Positions 56,327-64,000 of a stretch of 64,000 bases of DNA are shown here, piece after piece. This DNA is from Corynebacterium stercoris (GTDB lineage: Bacteria; Actinomycetota; Actinomycetes; Mycobacteriales; Mycobacteriaceae). The position numbers and the translations under genes were made by a program. The DNA is taken from the NCBI RefSeq assembly GCF_024160105.1, contig NZ_JAMFTQ010000010.1:1-64000 (forward strand), read 5' to 3'. Below the pieces are notes generated by a model that saw only the letters and a program-made list of their open reading frames with translations, was not told where the DNA came from and ran no database searches. Position 1 is the stretch's first letter; every line of letters begins with the position of its first letter.

Positions 56327-57346
56327 ATGAACGCCTCCGCACACGTTTTGCCCCCTGTCTGCATCATCGGCAACGGCCTCATCGGCGGCTCGCTCATGCG
56401 CGACCTGGCCAAGAAGGGCGAGCGGGTGTACGGCTACACCCATTCGAACGCGGGCGCGCGCCAGGCGGTGGCGGACGGTTTCGACGTGGTCACCGACCTG
56501 GCCGCGTTGCTCGCGCGGGCGGAGCAGGACCACGCGCTGATCGTCATCGCTGTTCCCTTCGACGTGGTCGCGGAGATCCTCGACGCCATCGCCGAACATG
56601 CCCCGAGCTGCGGCATTACGGACGTGGTGTCGGTGAAGGGGCCGGTAAGTGCGATCGTCGAGAAGCACGGCATGCTCGAGCGCTACGTCGGCGGGCACCC
56701 GATGGCCGGCACCGAGTCCTCCGGCTGGGGAGCGTCGCACGAGGGGCTCTTCGAACGCGCGGCGTGGGTGGTCACGTACGACTACGCCGTGGCCGCCGAC
56801 CGCGTGCCCGAGGGGTGGGCGACGCTGTTTACGCAGGTCTGCCGTATGGCGTCGCTCGTCGGCGCGGAGGCCGTGCCCGTATCCGCCGCGAAGCACGACG
56901 AAGCCGTCGCGCGCGTATCCCACCTGCCGCACGTGATCGCGGAGGGCTTGAGCATCGTGGGCGACCGCGGCAGCACCCTCGCGCAGTCACTGGCCGCGGG
57001 GTCGTTCAAGGGCGCGACGCGCGTCGCCGCGACGCAGCCGTCGCTGGTGCGCAACATGTGCGAGACGAACGCGGAGCAGCTGGTTGGCGTGCTCGACGAG
57101 TTCATCGCGCTCCTGGAAGAGGCGCGCGATGGCCTGGGCGCCGAACGGCCCGACATGCAGCACCTCGCCGAGGCCGGGCACCGCGCGCACACCCGCATGG
57201 CCGCGCGTTCCGGCGCGCGCCGCGAGTCCGTCTCGCCCGTGCGGATTTCCTCCCGCCCCGTGATGCGCGTCCACCCCGGCGGGCCGGGGTGGGTCAAGCA
57301 GCTGCAGCAGATCGAGGCCGTCGGCGGCCGCGTCGAGGTGTTCTAG
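56327..57346 (+). CDS. tyrA: Prephenate dehydrogenase
   Basis: A 339-residue NAD(P)-dependent dehydrogenase of tyrosine synthesis. The Rossmann motif is 'VCIIGNGLIGGSLMRDLAKK', the catalytic region 'YVGGHPMAGTESSGWGASH' with the active-site His, and the helical dimerisation domain contains 'VARVSHLPHVIAEGLSIV'. No ACT domain follows. Corynebacterial TyrA often acts on prephenate or arogenate, so cofactor and substrate preference cannot be fixed here. The ATG lies 7 bases after a TAGACT box, so the mRNA is probably leaderless. Confidence 0.93.
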   Translation: MNASAHVLPPVCIIGNGLIGGSLMRDLAKKGERVYGYTHSNAGARQAVADGFDVVTDLAALLARAEQDHALIVIAVPFDVVAEILDAIAEHAPSCGITDVVSVKGPVSAIVEKHGMLERYVGGHPMAGTESSGWGASHEGLFERAAWVVTYDYAVAADRVPEGWATLFTQVCRMASLVGAEAVPVSAAKHDEAVARVSHLPHVIAEGLSIVGDRGSTLAQSLAAGSFKGATRVAATQPSLVRNMCETNAEQLVGVLDEFIALLEEARDGLGAERPDMQHLAEAGHRAHTRMAARSGARRESVSPVRISSRPVMRVHPGGPGWVKQLQQIEAVGGRVEVF

Positions 57347-57352
57347 GAGCTT

Positions 57353-59776
57353 TTACGCTTCCCGACGACGGCCCATTGCCACGTAGGCGCCGCCAATCAG
57401 CATCGAGAGCACGCCGAGCGTGATCACTGCCTGCATCGGCGTACCGGTGTTGGCGAGCTCCTCGCTGACCTCAACCGATACGGAGGAGGTGGTGCGGGTG
57501 CTCTCCACAACCACAGCGCGGCTGGAGGTCGACTGCGGCACGCTGGTGGTGCGGCCGGTGGACATGCTGGCCAGGTTGGAAGCGGCCACTGTCGTGGAGG
57601 TGGAGGTGGTGCGCGTCGTGGTCGAGCCGGAGCCGCCGAGGCCGGCGCCGATCGCGGCCGAACCGCCGAGCGCGGCGATGAGCGGCTGCACCTCCTTGAT
57701 CACCTCGAGGATCTCCTGCGGCTGCGACTTGGTCGACGTCGGGGTCGGGCCCTTCGGCAGGGTCAGCGTCGCACCGTCGTCGTTGCGGTCCACCTGCTGG
57801 GTCACCGTCTTGTAGCCGGCCGGGGCGGTGCGCACGCCGAGGCGCACCTTTTGGCCGTTGCCGGTGTTGCCCGGGATGAACACGTCCACGTAGCCGTACT
57901 GGTTGGTCAGGCCGGTGCGGTAATCCACGCCGCGGGTCTGGATGTTCAGGCCGTCCACGCTGTAAATCTGCGCGTCCTGGACCGGGTCGCCGCCCTCGGT
58001 GATCACGCGGACGCGGATCGTCGCGTCGTGGAAGCGCGCGCCGGTGGTGCTGCGCGTCGTGGTGGTGGTCGAGGTCGTGCTGGTGGCGGTGCCGACGTAC
58101 TGCTCCATTTGCACGGAGGCGGCGGTGACGTCGGTGAACACCTTGAACTCTTCGCTGAAGCCGTCCTTGTTCACGTTCAGGCTCAGCGTGGCCTTATCGC
58201 CCTCCGGCACGTCGATCTCCACGAGGCCGACGCGGTTGGTCACCACGGAGAGCGACTTGTCACCCACCTGACCGGTCACGGTCGCGCCCTCGACGGCGTT
58301 GCCGTTCTTGTCCTTGACGGTGATCGCGAGCTTGTGCGCCTCGATCTTGCCGGCGGCGTTGGTGGTCACGGTGGTGGTGGGGCCGTCGGCAAGCAGGGTC
58401 ACGCGGTGGGTCTGCGCGGAGGCGCGCACCACGGACTGGGTGCCGTCGACGTTGGCGACCACGTCGACGTTCGGCACGTCGATGCTGGCCTGGCCGTTCT
58501 TATCGGTGACGGCGGAGAGGTCGGTGCCCTCGATGTCGATGTCCACGCCCTGGCGGGAGAGGCCCTTCTCGTCCACGACGGTGAACAGCACGGGGCGGTC
58601 GGCGTTCTCGTCCACGGCCGGCAGCGGCGCGCCCTGCTCGACCTCGGCAGCAGCAGCCTGGGTCGGGGAGGTGGTCGGCTCGCTGCGCTCGGCGATCACG
58701 GTCGGGATGCTCGGCGCGGCGGTCTCGTAGACGTTGATGCCCTCGCCGGCCGGCAGCGCGCCCGCGGCCTCGCCCGGCAGCGGCGCCGGCTTGGCAAACT
58801 CGGTCACAGCCTTGTAGCCGGCGCCCTTCGGCAGGTACGCAATCTCGCGGTAGTTGTCCACGATCTCGCCGCCGAAGTACGTCGCCGCCACGGCGCCGTC
58901 GCGCACCTCGATGGAGCGCGCCTCATCGTCGGCGAACACCAGCGTGTTGTCGGCCTTGGTGTAGGCGTAGTTCAGCTCCTCGATAGCGCTCAAGTCCAGG
59001 CCCGGCTTGACCTGCAGCGAGGCTATCTCGACACGGCCGGTCTCGATGTTCAGCGTCCACAGGTAGGGCGCGCCCTCCGGGTCGCGGGAGACGGCGTAGA
59101 GCTCCTTGGCCTTGCCGTCGGCAGCCGACGAGGCCCAAGCGCTCGGCGTGCCGACGTTCCCGATGCCGTCGCGAAGCTTCAGCTCACCCGCACGCGCGCG
59201 CACGGCGGCGGCGTCCTTGACCTCGCCGTCGATCTTGTCCTTGGACAGGTCGAGGACGCGGAACTTCGGGCCGGAGAACAGCACCAGCTCGCCGCGGGAG
59301 GTAAACGCGGCGGAGGCGATGGTGTTGGTCGGGAAATCGGCGCCGAGGCTCAGCGCGCCGAGGTCGGACACGCCGTCGCGGTCCTGGAACATGCGCAGCA
59401 GGTGGCCAGCCGGCTTGCCGTCCTCACCAGTCGAAATGGCGTACATGCGGTTGTTCACCGGGTGGTAGGCAACTGCGGTGTAGGTCCAACCGTTCGTCGA
59501 ATAGCGAGCGTGCGCCGAACCGCTGCCCGGGCGCGCGGTGCGCTCGGTGTACTTGTCCAGGGTGCGGGAGAACTCGTTGATCCCGCGCACGATGGCGCCG
59601 GTGTCCGCCTTCGCCGCGGTGGCAGCCGGGGATGAGGAGGCCGCCGGCGTGTCCACGACCGGGGCCTTGCTTTCCGACGCCTCCTGCGCCTGCACAGGAG
59701 CAATAGCAACCGTGCCGGCGACTGCAGCTGCCAGCGACAGCCCTGCGACAGTGCGGGTCTTCGGGGTGATCCTCAT
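57353..59776 (-). CDS. Surface protein with beta-propeller-like head, Ig-like repeats and LANTG sorting signal
   Basis: An 807-residue exported protein (signal peptide cleaved after 'APVQAQ', ~31). Residues ~90–340 resemble a DUF6923-like propeller ('TYTAVAYHPVNNRMYAISTG', 'ADFPTNTIASAAFTSRGELV'). Three Ig/Cna-like repeats follow (~400–690: 'TVVDEKGLSRQGVDIDIEGT', 'AITVKDKNGNAVEGATVTGQ', 'IRVRVITEGGDPVQDAQIYS'). A Ser/Thr stalk leads to a sorting signal: LANTG, hydrophobic helix 'ITLGVLSMLIGGAYVAMG', tail RRREA. LAXTG is the motif of class E sortases. Ribosome site GAGAGG precedes the ATG. It converges on tyrA with only 6 bases between stops. Confidence 0.85.
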   Translation of the reverse strand: MRITPKTRTVAGLSLAAAVAGTVAIAPVQAQEASESKAPVVDTPAASSSPAATAAKADTGAIVRGINEFSRTLDKYTERTARPGSGSAHARYSTNGWTYTAVAYHPVNNRMYAISTGEDGKPAGHLLRMFQDRDGVSDLGALSLGADFPTNTIASAAFTSRGELVLFSGPKFRVLDLSKDKIDGEVKDAAAVRARAGELKLRDGIGNVGTPSAWASSAADGKAKELYAVSRDPEGAPYLWTLNIETGRVEIASLQVKPGLDLSAIEELNYAYTKADNTLVFADDEARSIEVRDGAVAATYFGGEIVDNYREIAYLPKGAGYKAVTEFAKPAPLPGEAAGALPAGEGINVYETAAPSIPTVIAERSEPTTSPTQAAAAEVEQGAPLPAVDENADRPVLFTVVDEKGLSRQGVDIDIEGTDLSAVTDKNGQASIDVPNVDVVANVDGTQSVVRASAQTHRVTLLADGPTTTVTTNAAGKIEAHKLAITVKDKNGNAVEGATVTGQVGDKSLSVVTNRVGLVEIDVPEGDKATLSLNVNKDGFSEEFKVFTDVTAASVQMEQYVGTATSTTSTTTTTRSTTGARFHDATIRVRVITEGGDPVQDAQIYSVDGLNIQTRGVDYRTGLTNQYGYVDVFIPGNTGNGQKVRLGVRTAPAGYKTVTQQVDRNDDGATLTLPKGPTPTSTKSQPQEILEVIKEVQPLIAALGGSAAIGAGLGGSGSTTTRTTSTSTTVAASNLASMSTGRTTSVPQSTSSRAVVVESTRTTSSVSVEVSEELANTGTPMQAVITLGVLSMLIGGAYVAMGRRREA

Positions 59777-59892
59777 CGTTACCTCTCAGTTGATTTTGGG
59801 CGCACGGCAACCGCGGGCCCAGATAGCCGGATCTCAATCTACCTGCCGTGAGGGCAGTTCTCAATCGCTCGGAAAGCGCTGGCCGCGGCGGG

Positions 59893-61254
59893 CTACAGGC
59901 CCAGGATCGCCGAGGCGATGAGGAAGTAAATCACCAGGCCCGTCGCATCGCAGAACGTGGAGATGAACGGGTTGGAGAACACGGCCGGATCCGCGCCCAC
60001 CGTCTTGGCCACGATCGGCATCGCGCCGCCCACCGTCGCCGACATCGTGCAAATGGACAGCAGCGTCAAGCCAATAACCTCGCCCATCTCGATGCCGTAC
60101 ACCAAGGACGCCAGCGCGAAGCCGAGCGCGCCGAGCACCGCGCCCAGCATCAGGCCCACGCGGACCTCGCGCCACATGACCTTGAGGATGTCCGATTTCT
60201 TGACGTCGCCAAGCGCGAGTGCTCGCGTGACCGTGGTCGCGGCCTGGTTACCGGTGTTGCCGCCCGTGCCCGTGAGCAGCGGGATGAAGAGCGAGAGCAC
60301 GACGGCCTGCTCCATCTTCTCCTCGAACACGTCGAGCACCTGCACCGTCAGGATCGCCGACACCGCGAGCACGAGCAGCCACACGATTCGCGAGCGCACC
60401 AGCTTGGTCAGCGGCGTGGACAGGTACGGCTGTTTGAGGGATTCGGAACCGCCCTGGCGGGCGCTGTCCTCGGTGTCCTCGCTTTCCACGACGTGCTGTG
60501 CTTCGTCGAAAGTAAAAATGCCCACCAGGCAGTTCCCGGAATCCACCACCGGCAGCGCCAGCAGCCCCAGCGGCAGGAACCAGCGCGCCGTCTCCTCGGC
60601 ATTTGCGCCCACGCTTACCGACGGCGATTCCTCCAGCAAATCAGCAACCCGCGTCTCCCCGTCCGCGAGGAACAGGCGGCGCAGCTTCACGATGCCGAGT
60701 AGGTGGCGCTCATCATCAATCACCGGGAGGGTGTAGAGCGTCTCAAGCTCTTTCTCGTGCTGACGCAGCATCTCCCGGACCTCGTGTGCCGTCATCTCGA
60801 GGTAAATCTCGGGCACCTGCGGGCTCATCACACGGCCGACGGTCCCCTTCTCGTAGCCGAGAACCGCGTCGGTGTTTTCCTTGTCCCTCTCGCCCAGGTC
60901 CTTGAGCAGGCGCTCCGCGACGGGGCCGGGGAGCTCGTCGAGCAGCATGACGCGGTCTTCCGCGCCCATCTCCTCGAAAAAGGTGCCCACGGTGTCGCTG
61001 CCCAGCGCGTTGACCATGTCCGCCTGGTGGCGAGGGTCCAGCGTGTCGAAGACCACCCCGGCGCGCTCCGGCGGCAGCAGGCGGAAGAGCACGGCCGCGC
61101 GCTTGACGGGGAGGCGCTCGATGAGGCGGATGATGTCGCTCAGGCTGGCGTCGGCGAGCAGGCCGGAGATCTGCTCCGCGTCATCGCCGCGCATCCACGT
61201 CTCGACGACCTTCTCAAGCTCGTGCAAAGCATCGCGTTGCTGCATCGTGGCCAT
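59893..61254 (-). CDS. mgtE: Magnesium transporter MgtE
   Basis: A 453-residue Mg2+ channel with the full MgtE order: N domain (~10–125, 'LIERLPVKRAAVLFRLLPPE'), two CBS domains (~130–255, 'GRVMSPQVPEIYLEMTAHEV', 'LPVIDDERHLLGIVKLRRL'), plug helix, then five membrane helices with the pore signature 'LTGTGGNTGNQAATTVTRAL'. Mg2+ binding by the cytoplasmic domains closes the pore. The ATG at 61254 has AGAGAGG upstream. I see no M-box riboswitch in the short upstream region. Confidence 0.95.
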   Translation of the reverse strand: MATMQQRDALHELEKVVETWMRGDDAEQISGLLADASLSDIIRLIERLPVKRAAVLFRLLPPERAGVVFDTLDPRHQADMVNALGSDTVGTFFEEMGAEDRVMLLDELPGPVAERLLKDLGERDKENTDAVLGYEKGTVGRVMSPQVPEIYLEMTAHEVREMLRQHEKELETLYTLPVIDDERHLLGIVKLRRLFLADGETRVADLLEESPSVSVGANAEETARWFLPLGLLALPVVDSGNCLVGIFTFDEAQHVVESEDTEDSARQGGSESLKQPYLSTPLTKLVRSRIVWLLVLAVSAILTVQVLDVFEEKMEQAVVLSLFIPLLTGTGGNTGNQAATTVTRALALGDVKKSDILKVMWREVRVGLMLGAVLGALGFALASLVYGIEMGEVIGLTLLSICTMSATVGGAMPIVAKTVGADPAVFSNPFISTFCDATGLVIYFLIASAILGL

Positions 61255-61320
61255 GTGGACCTCTCTTCCAGTGTTTGTCCCGTGCGGATTGTATCCGAAC
61301 GTCGGCACGTGAAACGCGAA

Positions 61321-61343
61321 AAACCCCTGTCGATCAGGGGTTT
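61321..61343 (-). terminator. Terminator of the first tRNA-Arg(ACG)
   Basis: AAACCCCTG (61321–61329) pairs with CAGGGGTTT (61335–61343). On the minus strand a T-tract follows. A very similar hairpin follows the second copy of this tRNA. Confidence 0.85.
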
Positions 61344-61347
61344 CAGG

Positions 61348-61423
61348 TGGTGCGCCCGGAGGGATTCGAACCCCCAACCTTCTGATCCGTAGTCAGATGC
61401 TCTATCCGTTGAGCTACGGGCGC
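61348..61423 (-). tRNA. tRNA-Arg (anticodon ACG), copy 1
   Basis: On the minus strand GCGCCCG opens the acceptor stem. The anticodon arm CTGA-CTACGGA-TCAG gives ACG, the T-arm is GGGGG-TTCGAAT-CCCTC, and the 3' end GGGCGC-A-CCA encodes CCA. 76 bases. A34 is the substrate of TadA. Confidence 0.96.
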
Positions 61424-61685
61424 TTTCCGTGTTGCACTTGCGTGAACAACGAGGTGTTACATTACACCGCCGGGTTGAAAGCGCCAAAATTGCTGGTGGC
61501 GCGGGGTTCTCTCAGGTGGTTGCCGGGGGCGGCGGCGGGATGTTGGGCCGTGTCGCAACGGGTACTTGCCCGCGCAAATGTAAGACTAAAACCTGATTTC
61601 CCGATTAGTCATTTGTTCATTCGCACCCTCGTGCCGAGTTTCGGTCGTGGTCTGCACCCGACGCCCCTATCGAAGGAGCCTTTCC

Positions 61686-63371
61686 ATGGCCAAAGCCGTC
61701 CGCCCGCGCCGAATTGTCATCGCGGCCAGCGTCCTCTCCCTCGCGCTCGCCGCGCCACTCGTGACCGTGCCGGAGGCGGGGTTCTTGCCGGTGGCGGAGG
61801 CAGTCGAGGCGGGAGACTTCGCTTCCCGTTACGAGACTGGCAACTTTTGGAATGCGAACGAAGCTCCCGTCCAAGGGCTTCAGCTCGCGGCCGGCGACAA
61901 TGTTGAGGTCCGGGGCAAAGCCATCTGGGACTGGAAGGTGCGTAACGATGGTGGCACCTTGAAACTCATCCGTCCACAATCAGCACCGTCTTTCAAGACT
62001 GGCAACGTCGACATCGGGGTAAGGGTCACGCCAGCAGGTGGACAAGCTTTCAACACCACGCTGAAGGTCAATGTGGTGGACTCAATGCCCCAAGCGGCCT
62101 GGGAGGGCGAGCTTCCCAGTGAAAACCGCCAGGTGGTGGACTTTGATGGGGGCCGTTCCAAGGCAATTGCGGCGCTGCCGGCAGGTGTGAGGGTGCGAAA
62201 GGTGCCCGGTTTCGATGCCGTCGGTGCGGTGGGCTGGGATGTTGCCGCCGAAAACGGCAACCTGGTGATTAAAGCACCCGGCACGTTCACCGAAAACAAA
62301 GATGTAGACATCCCGGTTGAATACACCGACGGCACTTCCTCTTATCAAAGGTGGGTACGGATCACTCCAAAGGGCCCGCAGACCAGCGGCAGCGATATTC
62401 GCGACGGCATCGGAGGCGTCATCGGCAGCATCATTGGCGGCGCTACCGGCGCTGGCGGCGGGTTGGTTCGAGTCGAGGTGCACCCGAGCGCCGTCAATAT
62501 CACCGGCAATGGATCCAACAACGGTAACCCGTCTGTTGTCATCACCAACAACGCGAACCCGACGGTCGAGATTCGCGACAACGGTTCTAACAACGGCTCC
62601 AACAACACCGTTCAGATCACCGGCAACGCGAACCCGGTAATTACCGGCAACGCGAACCCGACCGTGAATGTCGAGGTGAAGGACAACGGTTCCAACAACA
62701 CCGTCTCCGGCAATGGCGTGGTTCAGCCGAGCGCGGTCGTTGTCACCGGCAACGCCAACCCGAGCAACAACGGTTCCAACAACAGCGCGGTGGTCTCCGG
62801 CAACGGAGTGGTTCAGCCGAGCGCCGTCGTAGTCACCGGCAACGCGAACCCGGTTGTGACCGGTAACGCGAACAACAACGGTTCCAACAACGCCGTCAAC
62901 GCGAAGGTCGAGCCGAGCGCTGTCGTCGTTAAGGACAATGGCTCTAACAACCAGGTGGTAATTACCGGCAACGCGACCGATCTGCTCGGACGCGGGGCGA
63001 AGAAGGATGGCACCGGTGGCGACGCCGCAGGCTCAAGCGCGGCCACCGGCGGCATCCAGGATCCGCGCTGCATTGCTTCTCTCGCGGCGCTCGGTATTCC
63101 GCTCGCAGCGATGATTCCGCTGGCACTTGCACAGACGCTGAATCTCCCGGCACTCGATGCATCCGCAGCCATCGCGGCTGGCGCGTTCGACGAGATTGTG
63201 GCTCAGTTCGGTCTCACCCCGGCGGCCATCAATGGTTTCGCCGGCGGCGTTGTGGGTGTTGTCCTTGCGGCAATCGTGGCTGCAGCTGCGGTCACCTGCT
63301 CCCCTAAGGCCGCGACGATTACGGTTCCGGCCACCGTCACCCAGGTGGTTGCAACCGAACCGACGGTATAA
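61686..63371 (+). CDS. Surface protein with NGSNN/TGNANP repeats and Cys-bracketed C-terminal module
   Basis: A 561-residue exported protein (signal peptide to about 'VAEAVEAG', ~40). Residues ~40–240 form a beta-rich head with one Rib-like block ('GDNVEVRGKAIWDWKVRNDG', 'VDIPVEYTDGTSSYQRWV'). Residues ~270–430 are low-complexity repeats of 'NGSNN', 'VTGNANP' and 'VQPSAVVVTGNANP', spaced like strands of a solenoid or amyloid-like region. The C-terminus is the two-helix module bracketed by cysteines ('DPRCIASLAALGIPLAAMIP' … 'VTCSPKA'). I do not recognise the repeat type. Ribosome site AAGGAG precedes the ATG. The gene sits between two identical tRNA-Arg genes. Confidence 0.8.
   Translation: MAKAVRPRRIVIAASVLSLALAAPLVTVPEAGFLPVAEAVEAGDFASRYETGNFWNANEAPVQGLQLAAGDNVEVRGKAIWDWKVRNDGGTLKLIRPQSAPSFKTGNVDIGVRVTPAGGQAFNTTLKVNVVDSMPQAAWEGELPSENRQVVDFDGGRSKAIAALPAGVRVRKVPGFDAVGAVGWDVAAENGNLVIKAPGTFTENKDVDIPVEYTDGTSSYQRWVRITPKGPQTSGSDIRDGIGGVIGSIIGGATGAGGGLVRVEVHPSAVNITGNGSNNGNPSVVITNNANPTVEIRDNGSNNGSNNTVQITGNANPVITGNANPTVNVEVKDNGSNNTVSGNGVVQPSAVVVTGNANPSNNGSNNSAVVSGNGVVQPSAVVVTGNANPVVTGNANNNGSNNAVNAKVEPSAVVVKDNGSNNQVVITGNATDLLGRGAKKDGTGGDAAGSSAATGGIQDPRCIASLAALGIPLAAMIPLALAQTLNLPALDASAAIAAGAFDEIVAQFGLTPAAINGFAGGVVGVVLAAIVAAAAVTCSPKAATITVPATVTQVVATEPTV
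62485..62970 (+). repeat. Low-complexity coding repeats (NGSNN / TGNANP)
   Basis: Tandem, imperfect short repeats such as 'AACAACGGTTCCAACAAC' and 'GTCACCGGCAACGCGAACCC' alternate through this part of the surface protein gene. Two longer copies encode 'SGNGVVQPSAVVVTGNANP' almost identically. Confidence 0.75.
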
Positions 63372-63433
63372 CGCCGTTCATTGCTTCCCCCGCCATTCAG
63401 GTGGGGGCGTTCGTCGTAAAGCAGAGCAAAATA

Positions 63434-63459
63434 AAAACCCCTGCTCATGCAGGGGTTTT
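63434..63459. terminator. Bidirectional terminator between surface protein gene and second tRNA-Arg
   Basis: AAAACCCCTGC (63434–63444) pairs with GCAGGGGTTTT (63449–63459) around the loop TCAT. Confidence 0.9.
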
Positions 63460-63474
63460 CGGCATAAAGGAAAT

Positions 63475-63550
63475 TGGTGCGCCCGGAGGGATTCGAACCC
63501 CCAACCTTCTGATCCGTAGTCAGATGCTCTATCCGTTGAGCTACGGGCGC
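63475..63550 (-). tRNA. tRNA-Arg (anticodon ACG), copy 2
   Basis: Identical over the mature 76 bases to the copy at 61348–61423, with encoded CCA. It is immediately downstream of tRNA-Ser(GCT), one base away, so both are probably cut from one transcript. Confidence 0.96.
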
Positions 63551-63551
63551 G

Positions 63552-63642
63552 TGGCGGAGACGACAGGATTTGAACCTGCGGCCCTCGTCAAGAGGGCAAC
63601 TCCTTAGCAGGGAGCCCCATTCGGCCACTCTGGCACGTCTCC
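63552..63642 (-). tRNA. tRNA-Ser (anticodon GCT)
   Basis: On the minus strand GGAGACG pairs with CGTCTCC. The anticodon arm CTCC-CTGCTAA-GGAG gives GCT. A long variable arm (TTGCCCTCTTGACGAGGGC) and T-arm GCAGG-TTCAAAT-CCTGT follow, and CCA is encoded. 91 bases with CCA. Confidence 0.95.
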
Positions 63643-63727
63643 AGACCTCGAATCAGTCTAGAGCACCCCAGCACCGCGACCAAATGGCACCCAGAATTTG
63701 ACCCGGCGCTGGCAACGCGTTCGCCCG

Positions 63728-63740
63728 TATACTCGGGCCC
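63728..63740 (+). promoter_or_regulatory. Putative leaderless promoter of the gene at the right edge
   Basis: TATACT (63728–63733) is followed by 7 bases and the ATG at 63741. Confidence 0.55.
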
Positions 63741-64000
63741 ATGAAACTCAACACCTGGCTGAACTCTGGATTTTCCGCTCGCGGCGACCACTCCGATACC
63801 GCTAACTGGCTGGTCTGGTTCCCCGCAGACCTCGACACGCTGACCGCTGGCCCGCTCGCGGGCGACAGCGGCTCGGTGCCGTTTTACCTCACCCCGAAGT
63901 CCTACGCGCTGGGCCAGGCGGGCGACAACATCGTGTTGCTCGGCATTCCGCTCGGCGAGCTCGACGGCTCCTGGCGCTTGAGCGACCGCGCCGGCGCGGG
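63741..64000 (+). CDS. N-terminal part of an unknown protein, cut by the window edge
   Basis: An open frame of 86 complete codons starts with ATG at 63741 (MKLNTWLNSGFSARGDHSDT…) and runs off the end. It continues 'NWLVWFPADLDTLTAGPLAG' and 'VPFYLTPKSYALGQAGDNIV'. There is no signal peptide. I do not recognise the family. The strong TATACT box 7 bases before the ATG and clean high-GC codon use support it as a real, leaderless gene. Confidence 0.65.
   Translation, partial: MKLNTWLNSGFSARGDHSDTANWLVWFPADLDTLTAGPLAGDSGSVPFYLTPKSYALGQAGDNIVLLGIPLGELDGSWRLSDRAGA

Noticed and set aside
61255..61320. M-box magnesium riboswitch upstream of mgtE
   Set aside because: Only about 65 bases separate mgtE from the tRNA terminator, too short for an M-box, and no matching conserved core was seen.
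62485..62970. Interspersed repeats that might suggest a CRISPR array
   Set aside because: Repeat and spacing are irregular and fully in frame with a signal-peptide protein; no cas genes are present.

Overview
This window looks like the chromosome of a high-GC Corynebacterium. The gene order aspT–hyp–dnaX–ybaB–recR facing leuA–hyp–dnaQ-like–murT–gatD, followed by ask–asd, sigC, katA and the mrp antiporter operon, matches what I recall of the Corynebacterium core chromosome. Surface proteins with Rib-like and G5 repeats, many leaderless TAnnnT promoters, a nested aspartokinase beta subunit and an LAXTG-type sorting signal fit the same genus. I cannot name the species.

Layout. 1–1.75 kb: lower-GC accessory DNA with the start of a transposase-like gene and an ImmA/IrrE-type protease coupled to a DUF4411 (PIN-like) protein. 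2–15.2 kb: envelope and secreted proteins, namely a small secreted protein, a fused double alkaline phosphatase, a DUF1541 lipoprotein, a roughly 2200-residue G5/Rib-like surface protein and a YhgE/Pip-like membrane protein. 15.3–21.2 kb: the complete mrp Na+/H+ antiporter operon (A/B fused, C, D, E, F, G). 21.3–23.8 kb: a PstS-like lipoprotein, a 108-residue protein and a Na+/phosphate cotransporter in one minus-strand unit. 24–27.7 kb: catalase, divergent SigC-like sigma factor and a YkvI-type membrane protein. 27.8–30.1 kb: asd and ask. 30.2–35.1 kb: DMT permease, DUF222/HNH protein and a beta-helix surface protein. 35.2–41.0 kb: leucine leader peptide, leuA, an unknown protein, a degenerate DnaQ/BRCT protein, murT and gatD. 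41.0–46.2 kb: recR, ybaB, dnaX, a hypothetical gene, aspT, SRP RNA and tRNA-Ser(GGA). 46.3–50 kb: ferritin, a broken DUF4065 gene, a Tat-exported PhoD-type phosphatase and a low-GC NYN-domain gene. 50–54.9 kb: gluQRS, tgt, an MMPL transporter and tRNA-Ser(CGA). 54.9–57.3 kb: CsbD-like protein, tadA, its usual partner gene, and tyrA. 57.3–64 kb: an LANTG-anchored surface protein, mgtE, two identical tRNA-Arg(ACG) genes flanking a repeat-rich surface protein, tRNA-Ser(GCT), and the start of a leaderless unknown gene.

How the parts fit. Phosphate scavenging recurs: two unrelated exported alkaline phosphatases, a PstS-like binding protein without ABC partners, and NptA. Cell-surface display is the second theme. 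Three large surface proteins share a cysteine-bracketed C-terminal two-helix module, two secreted proteins share a shorter hydrophobic tail, and one carries a sortase-E-like signal. Amino-acid synthesis (ask–asd, leuA with an attenuator, tyrA, aspT), tRNA modification (tadA, tgt, gluQRS) and lipid II amidation (murT–gatD) are core functions. No stretch longer than about 300 bases lacks an assigned feature.
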